A stretch of DNA of 64,000 nt, taken from the NCBI RefSeq assembly GCF_025642155.1, contig NZ_CP106798.1:1178001-1242000 (forward strand). Reading direction: 5' to 3'. The notes under the pieces are model-generated. The model was not told the origin of the DNA. It was given only the letters and a program-made list of their open reading frames with translations, and did no database searches. The translations under genes and the position numbers were made by a program. Source of the DNA: Streptomyces sp. HUAS 15-9. Its GTDB lineage: Bacteria; Actinomycetota; Actinomycetes; Streptomycetales; Streptomycetaceae. Shown one piece after another: positions 43,582 through 51,991 of this stretch; position 1 is the first letter of the stretch; each line of letters begins with the position of its first letter.

Positions 43582-44274
43582 TCATCGTGCTCCCAGGTCA
43601 GGGCAATCCGAGAATGATCTCCGGTGAGTCAGGGTGACAAAGCGTCGGTGCCCGCTCGTCCACTGGTCGGTGACGCTGAGGCCAAGGTCCTCGGCGACCT
43701 TGCGCAGCGCTCTTCGTCCGAGCCGCGCCCAGGGAAAAGGTGGCCCGCTATGGCCATCGAGTTCCTCGAACCGGGCGGTGCACAGCTCGTCGACGTCGCT
43801 GGGGTCGGCCTCGATGACGAGGCGCCCTGTCGGCGCAATGAGTCCGCGGCAGCGGTGCAGCAGGCTGCGAGGGTCCCCTCCGATGCCGATGTTGCCGTCG
43901 ATGAGTAGAAGGGTCTGCCAGCCTTTCTCGGCCGGCAGCCGGTCGAAGACCGATCGACAGAGGGCGAGCCCGCCCAAGGCACAGGTCAGCGCGACAGCGC
44001 GAGGCGCGATGTCGACCCCGAGGGCGAAGACTCCCCGGCTCAGGAGTTCGCTGCACAAACGGCCAGGCCCGCAGCCGACGTCGAGGACGGGGCCGATGCA
44101 GCGGTCCAGCACGGTCTTGTCGGCCACCGTGGGCCGCGCGTGCCAGCGGTGCACCGGCATCCGGATCCGGCGCCCGTCCGCCAGCCGCAGGTAAACCGGC
44201 CCGCGGGCTGGTCGCAGGGCCAGTGCGTAGGGATTCTCGTCGGCGCCGTACAGCTCGTCTTCGTCCACGGTCAT
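43582..44274 (-). CDS. Class I SAM-dependent methyltransferase
   Basis: 230 residues. The SAM-binding motif I is GPVLDVGCGPGRLCSELLSR, followed by ALGVDIAPRAVAL (motif II acidic residue) and a later GGDPRSLLHRCRGLIAPTGR strand. The target is unknown. ATG 44274 overlaps the stop of the upstream membrane protein by ATGA, so it is translated with the molybdoenzyme operon. Comparable loci in streptomycetes carry such a methyltransferase with a sulfite-oxidase-like protein, but its role there is not known to me. Confidence 0.85.
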   Translation of the reverse strand: MTVDEDELYGADENPYALALRPARGPVYLRLADGRRIRMPVHRWHARPTVADKTVLDRCIGPVLDVGCGPGRLCSELLSRGVFALGVDIAPRAVALTCALGGLALCRSVFDRLPAEKGWQTLLLIDGNIGIGGDPRSLLHRCRGLIAPTGRLVIEADPSDVDELCTARFEELDGHSGPPFPWARLGRRALRKVAEDLGLSVTDQWTSGHRRFVTLTHRRSFSDCPDLGAR

Positions 44275-44771
44275 GGTGTGGTACCACGTCCGGCGGGCCG
44301 GCTCTCGTCGGCGCGCACAGCTCGCCGGGCGCGGCGAAGCTTGAGCGCGAAGGCCACGGCGGAGGCAGCGAAGAGCACGCCGGTGATCGCCAGCCATCGG
44401 CCGAGGTAGACATCGTCGGACAGCCCGGTGTCACCGGGGTAGGGCACAGCAAGACGTAAGACGAGGGGGAACCAGACCAGCAGGAGCAGTCCTGACAGGA
44501 AGGCGGGAACACGCAGGTAGTTGATCCACGGCACCATCGGTGCGTCGGTGGCACGGTGCCTCAGAACGGAGAGTGCCGACAGGTCGGCCAGCGAATACAA
44601 GGGCAACAGGATGAGGTCGTGGAGGACGGCCGCACCGACGAACCAGATCGCCACCTCCAGCGGCCGGACGGCGAACAGGCGCATCATGGCGTAGCCGGTG
44701 AGGGCGAGCGAGGCGATCAGGACCAGGAGGTGCAGGGGTCCGGAGCCGTACCAGCGGACGAATCGTGCCAT
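44271..44771 (-). CDS. Small integral membrane protein of molybdoenzyme operon
   Basis: 166 residues with four predicted membrane helices (LHLLVLIASLALTGYAMM, VAIWFVGAAVLHDLILLPLY, VPAFLSGLLLLVWFPLVLRL, WLAITGVLFAASAVAFALKL) and a basic C-terminus. No family is recognised. It starts 2 bp after the molybdoenzyme stop and overlaps the methyltransferase start. Conserved His in TM2 might hint at haem or quinone contact, but that is speculative. Confidence 0.75.
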   Translation of the reverse strand: MARFVRWYGSGPLHLLVLIASLALTGYAMMRLFAVRPLEVAIWFVGAAVLHDLILLPLYSLADLSALSVLRHRATDAPMVPWINYLRVPAFLSGLLLLVWFPLVLRLAVPYPGDTGLSDDVYLGRWLAITGVLFAASAVAFALKLRRARRAVRADESRPAGRGTTP

Positions 44772-44773
44772 GG

Positions 44774-46210
44774 TCACGCCCTGAAGGTGAGCCGGTGGAC
44801 CCACTTGGTGTTGTTCACGCCGGGGTTGGCGGGGACGATGACGCGAGCCGGGTAGCCATGGTCGAGCGAGAGGTCCGCGCCATTGACGCGGAGCGCGAGC
44901 AGCGCTCGGGGATCGCGGATCTGGTTGCCCCTCAGCACGACCCTGGTGAACGGGCCCGGCGGTTGGATGGATTCGACCAGGACACTCCCGGCGTCCGGCA
45001 TTCCTGCCATGGCCGCGAGATCGGCCAGCCGGAGGCCGCTCCAGTGCTGGTCGTCCGTGGACCATCCCTCCACGCAGGCGATCGGAAGCGCGGCGGCGTG
45101 GTGGGGCATCGTCAGGAGCTGCTCTCGTGCGAAGACCTGCGGCGCTCCGCGTCCGTGCACCTCCAGCCGCCAGCTGGGGCCGACCAGGGCGGGGGTGACG
45201 CCGACCTTCGCCGCCGTCTTGTTGATCTGGAAGCCGTTCGGGCCGCTGCCCGGGTCGCGGTTGTGCGGTGCGAGCAGCGCCGTGCCGCGCATCAGGCCGC
45301 CGATGCTCTGTCCGGCGGTCACCACGAGGAGGAGCAGCGAGCCCGCACCCACCATGCCCACCGCGCCGCGGCGGGTCATCGTCGGCGCGGCGGGGGCGGC
45401 TGCCACCAGGCCGTCGGGGTCGGGGGGCTCGGGCACGGTGTGGGCGAGGTCGGTGCGCAGTTCGGCGGCCAGGCTGCGCGAGCGCAGGGCCCGGGTCATC
45501 CTGCCGAGTCGGAGGCACACGTGGACGACGAAGGCGGCGATGAACACCCAGGCGCCGTAGAAGTGCAGACGATAGAACGAGCCCGGGAAGACGTAGTAGA
45601 GCTGGATGTTGAAGATGCCGGTGACGAACTCGAAGATGGCCCCGCCCACCAGCATCAGCAGGGACAGCCGCTCCAGTGCGTGGGCGACGGAGCGCACCGG
45701 CAGCCACTCGAACAGCTTCGGGATCACCGACCACAACTTGGCCAGCAATACCGGCACGAGGACCACCCCCAGCGTCACATGCACGCCCTGGAGCAGCCGA
45801 TAGAGCCAGTACGGCTGCGTGGGCCAGCTGAAAAGGTAGAAGCCCAGTGCGCCCTTGTCGGGGGTCTCGTCGTTGAGCGGGCTCAGCCCGGGGTTGTAGG
45901 AGGCGTAGGAGAGCAGTCCGGTGACGAACAGCAGCGGCATCCCGATCAGGAGGACCAGACCGAACATCGACGTCAGCCAAGGCCCTCGAATCGGGCTGCG
46001 CCAGAACCCGGGACGGAACGGACCCGGGGGCGGGGGCATCTGCCCGAAGCGCTGCGCCGCTGCACGGCTCCAGGCAGCGCCCGCCGCACCAGCGGTCGCC
46101 ACGACGCCGCGCACACGCTTCAGCCACTCGCCCGCCGACTTGTCGCCCGGCTTCCGGCGTCGCGGCCCACTGGACGGGTCCGAACCCGACGGATGCCCGC
46201 CACCTGCCAT
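44774..46210 (-). CDS. Membrane-anchored molybdopterin-dependent oxidoreductase (sulfite oxidase-like) with cytochrome b-like domain
   Basis: 478 residues. The N-terminal ~250 residues hold four or five membrane helices with spaced His residues (LLQGVHVTLGVVLVPVLLA, LHFYGAWVFIAAFVVHVCL), resembling a b-type cytochrome. A further helix after MTRRGAVGMVGAG leads to the molybdopterin domain (~330-478). The Mo-ligating Cys is C379 in PIACVEGWSTDDQHWSGLRL. The C-terminal dimerisation domain of animal sulfite oxidase is absent. It probably oxidises or reduces a small substrate outside the membrane and passes electrons through the haem domain. ATG 46210 has a GGAGGAGG site. It is the first gene of a three-gene operon. 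Confidence 0.85.
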   Translation of the reverse strand: MAGGGHPSGSDPSSGPRRRKPGDKSAGEWLKRVRGVVATAGAAGAAWSRAAAQRFGQMPPPPGPFRPGFWRSPIRGPWLTSMFGLVLLIGMPLLFVTGLLSYASYNPGLSPLNDETPDKGALGFYLFSWPTQPYWLYRLLQGVHVTLGVVLVPVLLAKLWSVIPKLFEWLPVRSVAHALERLSLLMLVGGAIFEFVTGIFNIQLYYVFPGSFYRLHFYGAWVFIAAFVVHVCLRLGRMTRALRSRSLAAELRTDLAHTVPEPPDPDGLVAAAPAAPTMTRRGAVGMVGAGSLLLLVVTAGQSIGGLMRGTALLAPHNRDPGSGPNGFQINKTAAKVGVTPALVGPSWRLEVHGRGAPQVFAREQLLTMPHHAAALPIACVEGWSTDDQHWSGLRLADLAAMAGMPDAGSVLVESIQPPGPFTRVVLRGNQIRDPRALLALRVNGADLSLDHGYPARVIVPANPGVNNTKWVHRLTFRA

Positions 46211-46600
46211 CGGCCGCCTCCTCCGGTCAACAAGGACACCTCCAAGCTGGCACAGGTCAGGCGGGCTGTCCGGGCCTGAGGTACAAGCGGGTGTCCGCCA
46301 CCAGCCGAACGGTCGAACCACTCCCTCGGGCACCCCGCGGCTTGCCGCCAGTACGGCTGTCACGCGATGTCGGCGGGGTCCGGGCAAAACACCGGAACGC
46401 GCTGGACGAGGTTGTTACCGTTGGTCTGATTCGGCCCGACCCCTATACGTGACCCACGGTGCAAAGTAGCCACCGCGGCTCCTGACGGCCCTGCTCTCCG
46501 ACGGTGCTCTCGCGCCCGCCTTCACCAGACGCCAGAACGCGGGATTGTGTGAAACACGCCGACGCGCGGCGAGCGTCCTGCACCCCTGCGTGGCTGGCCC
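46211..46600. other. 390-bp divergent region with a candidate plus-strand promoter
   Basis: No gene was recognised. The minus-strand molybdoenzyme promoter must lie here. On the plus strand TTGGTC (46421-46426) and TATACG (46444-46449) are 17 bp apart and could form a sigma-70-like promoter for the short gene at 46601. Nothing else stands out. Confidence 0.4.
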
Positions 46601-46687
46601 ATGCTGTCCATGGTGGCCACACTCCTCATTGCCGCCGGGTTGTACGTCCGCTGGAACCGCGCCAGGCAGAGGCGGCCTGACCGCTAA
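46601..46687 (+). CDS. Possible 28-residue single-pass membrane peptide
   Basis: A short frame from ATG 46601 encodes MLSMVATLLIAAGLYVRWNR and a basic tail ending RRPDR, i.e. one hydrophobic helix followed by positive charges. It is followed 11 bp later by a very strong hairpin and preceded by a promoter-like pair at 46421-46449, which supports a small transcription unit. No good ribosome site is seen, so it remains tentative. Confidence 0.35.
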   Translation: MLSMVATLLIAAGLYVRWNRARQRRPDR

Positions 46688-46698
46688 CAAAGAGCGAT

Positions 46699-46735
46699 CT
46701 CCTGCCCGTGGGCTCCTCAAGCCCACGGGCAGGAG
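46699..46735 (+). terminator. Strong 16-bp-stem hairpin
   Basis: CTCCTGCCCGTGGGCT pairs perfectly with AGCCCACGGGCAGGAG around a 5-nt loop (CCTCA). No U-tract follows. It would end transcription from the short gene at 46601; a structured RNA or repeat origin is also possible. Confidence 0.65.
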
Positions 46736-46935
46736 GTACTCCAAGGCTGGAGTCAGCCGGTTTCCCCATCCCGTCGCGCATCGACACGTTCCCACGTTGG
46801 GCCAGAGTGGAGCCGACCCGCCCTCACCAGGACCATCACTTCACCCCCGTGTCCGGTCGAACCACGCGGCAGCTCCACCGGGGATGCGAGAGAGTACGGA
46901 ATGCGCCGAGCGACCGGAACTGGCACCAGCCGTGC

Positions 46936-47460
46936 TCACTGCGCGATGCGGCCCATCTCCGTGGTGAAGAGCACGGGGTCACTGTCGAAGCCCCGGATCA
47001 TCTCGTGCAGTTCCCACGCCCCGGACGCGTTCCTGATGAACTCGGCGACCGTCGCGGACGTGGCGTCGGCGACCCGGCCGAAGTCGTCCGCCAGCAGCTG
47101 CCGGTATCCCTCGAAGACGACCACTTCCGCGTTGGATATGTCACCGAAGGTGCGGGGGCCGCCGTCCTGGTGGATGGCCACCCCGACCACCACTCGCCCG
47201 TACACGGACGACAGCCGCTCGAACTCCAGCACCATCACCTCGACGAACCCGAAACCCAAGCCGGTCTGGCTGTGCCGGCTCATGTTGATGGTGCCGTCCG
47301 GCGATCGACTGTCGTAGTGCACGACATACGCCGGCCGCCCGTAAAGATCGTCCGCCGGGTACGTCGTCGCGATGATGTCGAGGTGCCGAGGCGGTTCCCC
47401 GTACGGACTCGGATCCCACCGGAGCCGCACCTCGACCTTGCCCAACCCCCCACCACTCAC
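46936..47460 (-). CDS. TerD family protein
   Basis: 174 residues. The conserved core of TerD/TerE-like calcium-binding stress proteins is visible (YDSRSPDGTINMSRHSQTG, YGRVVVGVAIHQDGGPRTFG, NAEVVVFEGYRQLLAD, GAWELHEMIRGFDSDP). These proteins have two acidic Ca2+ sites and act in tellurite and phage-stress responses; in streptomycetes they affect development. GTG 47460 follows a GAGAGGAG site. No other ter genes are adjacent, so it is a solitary member. Confidence 0.85.
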   Translation of the reverse strand: MSGGGLGKVEVRLRWDPSPYGEPPRHLDIIATTYPADDLYGRPAYVVHYDSRSPDGTINMSRHSQTGLGFGFVEVMVLEFERLSSVYGRVVVGVAIHQDGGPRTFGDISNAEVVVFEGYRQLLADDFGRVADATSATVAEFIRNASGAWELHEMIRGFDSDPVLFTTEMGRIAQ

Positions 47461-48183
47461 CTTGCCGCTCCTCTCGGGACCATCGCGAGACCTTCCTTCA
47501 TGGTCAAGTATGTGTTCCAAACGGGGATTTGACGCCTCCTTAGCGGTCGTCCTTGGGGCGCCGACATCGTGCTGCCTCACTGTGACCGTGTTGGCGCGCC
47601 GGTAGCATGCTTGCTGCCTGGTGGCGCTGCATCCGTGTCAGTCGCAGATCCGATCGTCATCGGAGCGTTCATCCTGGTGTTTCCCTCCACCAGGATCACG
47701 CTGCCGCCGGACGGCCTGCCTCAGACCCCGATGAGGCGAGCCGCTTCTTTCGCCTCCGGCGCCTGATCCCATGCCGCGCCGTTCGAAGCGGACCGCTCAC
47801 CCGGGACTCCACTCCAACGCAGGCGCGCCCAAGTCCTCGCATACCCCGCCTGCCCGAGAGGTGCCGGGCGCTGACGGCCCTGGCCATCAGTCGGGGTGTC
47901 ACCAGCACCGCTCCCGGGAGCGGGGGCCTACGGGGAGATCCGTCCGTGGCTGGGACCGGCATCAGGCGGCCGCCTTCTTGGACGCGGCGTGACTGAGGCC
48001 AACGGGGATGTAGCCCCGGCCGCCGGTCGTACATGATCGGTCTGCAGGTCGGCACGCGCCACCTCTGCCGGCGTCGAGATCGGCACGGTCGGTCACCAAG
48101 CGAACCTCGGCTCCTCGCGCTTCGCGAGATGAGCCCGTCCTGCCGCGCGAGCGACGGCTTGGGGCACAGCGGCCACGGTGTAT
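47461..48183. other. 723-bp stretch without recognised genes
   Basis: No supported coding region was found. Frames in both directions translate to Arg/Pro/Gly-rich sequence without family motifs, and no tRNA, long repeat or transposase remnant was seen. It includes the promoter region of the TerD gene. It may be decayed accessory DNA like much of the 32-52 kb stretch. Confidence 0.5.
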
Positions 48184-50040
48184 TCACCCAAGAAGCCAGG
48201 ATCCGACGGCGAGGGCGGTGAGGACCAACATGACGGGGCCCAATGGCAGGCCGCGGTCGCGGGGGAAGACAGGGAGGGCGGGCCGCAGCTCTGGGTGCGC
48301 GTGCAGGGTGGTGACCTCGTTCACCATGCGGACGTACGACGGACACAGTTTGAGCCGACGTTCCGCCTTCGGCAGGCCCACGCCCGAAAGTTGCCAGGTA
48401 CGGCCGTCCGCCATGGTGATCAGCACGCTCCCTTCCGCTGTGTACCGGGCCGCTCGAAACCGTTCCCAGGGGACATGCCGTACCCTCCACGCCCCTGTCA
48501 GCCATAGCCCCGAACTGTCCGCAGTGACCCGCCAGTTGAGCTGCTTGGCAGCCGGGCCGAACCACGTCAGAAGGCCGGGCAGGAGAGCAGCCCTCCAGCC
48601 GAACCCCTCCGTCACGAGCGACTGGGCGATGAAGGCGACGCCCGCACCCACGCACAGGGCCAGGGCCAGGCCGCATGTGCGCGCCAGAGCGCTCGGTCCC
48701 CAGCGCAGAGGATGTTCCGCCGGGGTCAAGCGCGTGGGAACGCGATCGGCCGCGGGTGGCCCCTGTGAGTCCGTGGCCGCGGAGGTAGTTCCTGCCTCTT
48801 CGGTGGCCGGTGTCGGCGCCGTGCCGGGGCGAGGCAGCCGGACCGGGCTGGTCGTACGGATCACGACCGGCTGGGCGTCCCTGTCGGTGGTGGCGAGGAC
48901 CAGTTCGCCGCCTTCGTATGGAGAGCCGAACATAACGGCTTCGCGCAACCGGGGGTCGATGACGAGCGGCACTTCTTCGTCCGCTTCCTCATGGCCGTGC
49001 TCTGCATCGGCCTCGTCCGCGTCGGGCCGATCCGCTGTGAATCGGCCGACGAAGATCGGCGCACGAGCGGCTGTGTCATCTCCTGCGTAGATCCCGATCC
49101 GCCCGTCGTCATCGATGCGTTCCAGCACGCGCAAGGTCGGCACCGGTGCCCGACGCAGGACGGCGGCGCGGCGCCGGGCCAGGAGACCGGTGAGCAGCAT
49201 GGAGCCCCCGGGCAGGCCGCCGGCCAGGGTGAGCAGCTGCCAGTCGAGGGCGTCGTACGGCTCGGCTGCCAGACGCCGCCGCCTCCCGTCCTCCAGTACG
49301 GTCACGGTGCTGCCGATGCGGTAATCCTCCGGGTAGGACGCGCTGAGGGTGAGGCGCCGGGTGTCATCGGTGCGCACCCGGACCGATGCCTCGCCCCGGC
49401 CGACCACCTTCGCGGTGGTGCGCTCGGCACGATCCGCGCGGTGCTGGTCTACGCGGATGCCATCGAGTCCATGAGCGATAGCGAAGGCGGCCACCCCGAC
49501 AAGAAGCAGCCCTGCCGTGATCTGGATCGTCCCGCGCCGCAGTCGGGCGGCCGGGTCGGGCAGTGAGTGCCGGACCCCCGCGGCGCGCTCCATCAAGCCT
49601 CGTTGCCGATGACGGGCGGCGATGCGTGCGAAGGCGGCTGCACAGCCGAAGACCAGGGCCACGAGTACGGAGATGTTGGCGACCGCCGCCATCGGTCCGC
49701 TGCCTGGCAGTTCGACCCGCGCGACGATGACCGCCAAGGCGGGTGCGGTGAGCAGCGTCAGCTCCGGCAGTCGGGCGAGCCAGTACAGAAGCCCCACGGC
49801 CAGCCCCGTTTCTGCCATGCCGAGCCAGTCCGCACCGCACGGAGCGGCATCGCTGCACGGCCGGTCCGGCGTCGCCGCGTTCGCCCAGACCACGGTGATC
49901 AGAAGTGCCCATATCGACCACAGCGGCCGCGCCCAGGGCGCGCTGCGGGCGCGCGTCCACTGGGCAGCATCTTCGGAGGACCAGATGGGCGTGCCTGGTG
50001 GCACGGAGGCGGAAGGTATCGGGAGGGGAGACTCGGACAC
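48184..50040 (-). CDS. Large membrane protein of unknown function
   Basis: 618 residues. The first ~200 residues contain about six membrane helices in two groups (PLWSIWALLITVVWANAA, LAVGLLYWLARLPELTLLTA, ALAVIVARVEL, TIQITAGLLLVGVAAFAIA). A soluble region with beta strands (KVVGRGEASVRVRTDDTR) follows, then a linker rich in Pro/Thr/Ala and two more helices. The C-terminus (GVGLPKAERRLKLCPSYV) follows a PH-like strand block (RAARYTAEGSVLITMADG). GTG 50040 has a TAATCCT box 8 nt upstream, suggesting a leaderless mRNA. No function is recognised. Confidence 0.68.
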   Translation of the reverse strand: MSESPLPIPSASVPPGTPIWSSEDAAQWTRARSAPWARPLWSIWALLITVVWANAATPDRPCSDAAPCGADWLGMAETGLAVGLLYWLARLPELTLLTAPALAVIVARVELPGSGPMAAVANISVLVALVFGCAAAFARIAARHRQRGLMERAAGVRHSLPDPAARLRRGTIQITAGLLLVGVAAFAIAHGLDGIRVDQHRADRAERTTAKVVGRGEASVRVRTDDTRRLTLSASYPEDYRIGSTVTVLEDGRRRRLAAEPYDALDWQLLTLAGGLPGGSMLLTGLLARRRAAVLRRAPVPTLRVLERIDDDGRIGIYAGDDTAARAPIFVGRFTADRPDADEADAEHGHEEADEEVPLVIDPRLREAVMFGSPYEGGELVLATTDRDAQPVVIRTTSPVRLPRPGTAPTPATEEAGTTSAATDSQGPPAADRVPTRLTPAEHPLRWGPSALARTCGLALALCVGAGVAFIAQSLVTEGFGWRAALLPGLLTWFGPAAKQLNWRVTADSSGLWLTGAWRVRHVPWERFRAARYTAEGSVLITMADGRTWQLSGVGLPKAERRLKLCPSYVRMVNEVTTLHAHPELRPALPVFPRDRGLPLGPVMLVLTALAVGSWLLG

Positions 50041-50047
50041 CCGAGGA

Positions 50048-50551
50048 TTATGCGCTGCGGCTGCTCGCTCGCCATTGCCGGTGTGCGGCAATGTCCTGGG
50101 GCCCGGATCTGCAGGACGAGCCCCTACCCGCATGGCTGAGCAGATGACGGTCTGCGACCTCGTCGCCGACCAGTGCTGTCCCCGGCAGCCACGCTGCTTT
50201 TAACGAGCGGCTGTACAGCCATGGAACCGGGCCTGCCGACCACCAGCACCGTCGCATACGAGCCCGGACCGACTCCTCCTTCGGCTCGCTCAGGGGCTGC
50301 CGTGGTCGCGGGCGTAGGCGGCCAGAGACCTGCTGTCTTGTGCCTCCGGTGTGCAGGAATCGCTGGTCGAGCACAGTGGCGAGGTCATCGAGGGCGATGG
50401 CGAGCACGGCTGCGGCGCTCCGGGCCTCCGGGCGCTCTGTTCGACTTGTCCGCCCGGCGAAGTCGCCGGCGTAGCCGAGGGTGAGAGCCAGAGAGATGTC
50501 GCCGGGTCCGTCGTGGAAGTAGTAGGACTCGGGGTATTGGAGGAAGTCCAC
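50048..50551 (-). CDS. Hypothetical protein fragment next to Tn7-like remnant
   Basis: The frame encodes a protein-like segment (DFLQYPESYYFHDGPGDISL, ALTLGYAGDFAGRTSR, AAAVLAIALDDLATVLDQRF) and then degenerates to Arg/Ser-rich sequence. Protein-like codons continue upstream of GTG 50551 to about 50620, where they meet the end of the TnsB fragment without a start codon. It looks like the remaining part of a longer gene fused by deletion to the transposition genes. No family was recognised. Confidence 0.4.
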   Translation of the reverse strand: MDFLQYPESYYFHDGPGDISLALTLGYAGDFAGRTSRTERPEARSAAAVLAIALDDLATVLDQRFLHTGGTRQQVSGRLRPRPRQPLSEPKEESVRARMRRCWWSAGPVPWLYSRSLKAAWLPGTALVGDEVADRHLLSHAGRGSSCRSGPQDIAAHRQWRASSRSA

Positions 50552-50598
50552 GCAGGTACGTGCGATGTCGGCAGCGAGTTGGCCGAGGACGGCGGCCC

Positions 50599-51864
50599 CT
50601 ACGTCGGAGGCCGGTTGCCCATGTGAGCCGCGCGCTCGCGCACCTCGGCAAGCTCGGCATCGGTGAGCTGGGCCAGGATGACCGAGGCCGTCTCACGGTC
50701 ATCGTCGGAAGCCGGGCCGAGCCGCTCGGGAATGACGGCGGCCCTGCTGGAGGTGAGGACCTCTCGTACGGAAAGACGGAATCGGCGTCCGGAGCCATCA
50801 CGGACCAGGACCTCGTTGCCCGCAGCGGCGCCGAACATTGCCTCCACTACGACGGCCTCGCCGTCGTCCATCAGCCTCGTACCCACGCCCACCCGTACCG
50901 CGGCTCCGGTCATGCTCGCTCCCCTTCGTGTGTCCGGCACCTGCCGAGCGGGCTCGTCCCTCAGGGGCGTTTCGTCCTGGCCGCTTTCGTCTATGAGGGG
51001 CGGCAAGTCGCGCCTCCCAGCGCCAACCAGCAAGGCTTGCCCTTTTCGCAGTTCGTGACGTTCGGACAGCGGCACCGTCAAGTCGGTCACGAAGTGCTGG
51101 CACCACAGCAGCCGCAGCACGGCGGCCCGTACTTTCCATACCGAGTGATTAGGGAACGCTCGGAATGACTCACCCAGGGATGCCCCGTGCAAATCGGCTT
51201 CCCGGATCTCCGTGAGCAGATCTTCGTCGAAGAGCCAGTCGCGACGGTAACCCGCGAGGAACCGCAGATTCGCCAACTCGGATTCCGGCGGTTCGCTCCA
51301 CAACTCGAAGTCCCAACCGCGAGCCAGGGCTACCTCACGTGCCCAGCCGAGCGCGTAGTTCGTTTTCGGCCGGATCAACAGGTGGCGTGGTTTGACATCG
51401 ACGACCAGCGGCACATGCCCGTCACGCCTCACAAGGAAGTCCGGGACATGACGTGTTCGTTGTCCATCCACCTTGGCGGAGAGCAGGAACGGCTGGGCCC
51501 AGATTCCCGTCACGCTCCGGTCGAAGTCGTCATAGAGCAGGCGCGTCAACTCGAGGCGCGACTCGTAGACAACATGATCCCGCATTGTGGAGGACCAATA
51601 TGTGCCCGAGTAGTGGGGCTTCGACGGCCCGAGGTCATCGACACCCGACGAATGCCAAGCCCGGCCCTCCTCGATCGTCCCGTCCGTACGACGCAGGCTT
51701 ACGGAGACATCGCCGACGATGCGCGACACATCCCACCCCCGAGCTACAAAGGCTCGGTGATTGGCCCGGTCTCGATCAGCTGAGACGTTCCAGGGCCACG
51801 CCAGGGAGCACCAATTCACAGCCGAAAGCACGATCTGCACTACTACGGGTGAGCGATCAGACAT
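50599..51864 (-). CDS. TnsA-like transposase endonuclease joined to a truncated TnsB N-terminus
   Basis: About 421 residues from ATG 51864 (a later start is possible). Residues ~85-275 match TnsA-like endonucleases: YWSSTMRDHVVYESRLELTR (E101/E105), RHVPDFLVRRDG (D142), LVVDVKPRHL (D156, K158), forming the restriction-enzyme-like active site that cuts 5' ends in Tn7-type transposition. In the same frame, from MTGAAVRVGVGTRLMDDGEA on, it continues into a segment typical of the start of TnsB-like Mu-type transposases, then stops at 50599 before the DDE core. TnsB is therefore non-functional and no TnsC/TniQ gene is seen. A remnant of a Tn7-like element. Confidence 0.75.
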   Translation of the reverse strand: MSDRSPVVVQIVLSAVNWCSLAWPWNVSADRDRANHRAFVARGWDVSRIVGDVSVSLRRTDGTIEEGRAWHSSGVDDLGPSKPHYSGTYWSSTMRDHVVYESRLELTRLLYDDFDRSVTGIWAQPFLLSAKVDGQRTRHVPDFLVRRDGHVPLVVDVKPRHLLIRPKTNYALGWAREVALARGWDFELWSEPPESELANLRFLAGYRRDWLFDEDLLTEIREADLHGASLGESFRAFPNHSVWKVRAAVLRLLWCQHFVTDLTVPLSERHELRKGQALLVGAGRRDLPPLIDESGQDETPLRDEPARQVPDTRRGASMTGAAVRVGVGTRLMDDGEAVVVEAMFGAAAGNEVLVRDGSGRRFRLSVREVLTSSRAAVIPERLGPASDDDRETASVILAQLTDAELAEVRERAAHMGNRPPT

Positions 51865-51991
51865 GTGTTCGTCTCGCTGCGCTGTCCTTTGGGCCGGACA
51901 GAGGCCAAGATCGACGAGAAAGGGACATGCGAAATGAGAACCTACAGGTCGCGTCGGGAAGATCCTCGGCCGGCGCCCTGTTGGCAGAGGC

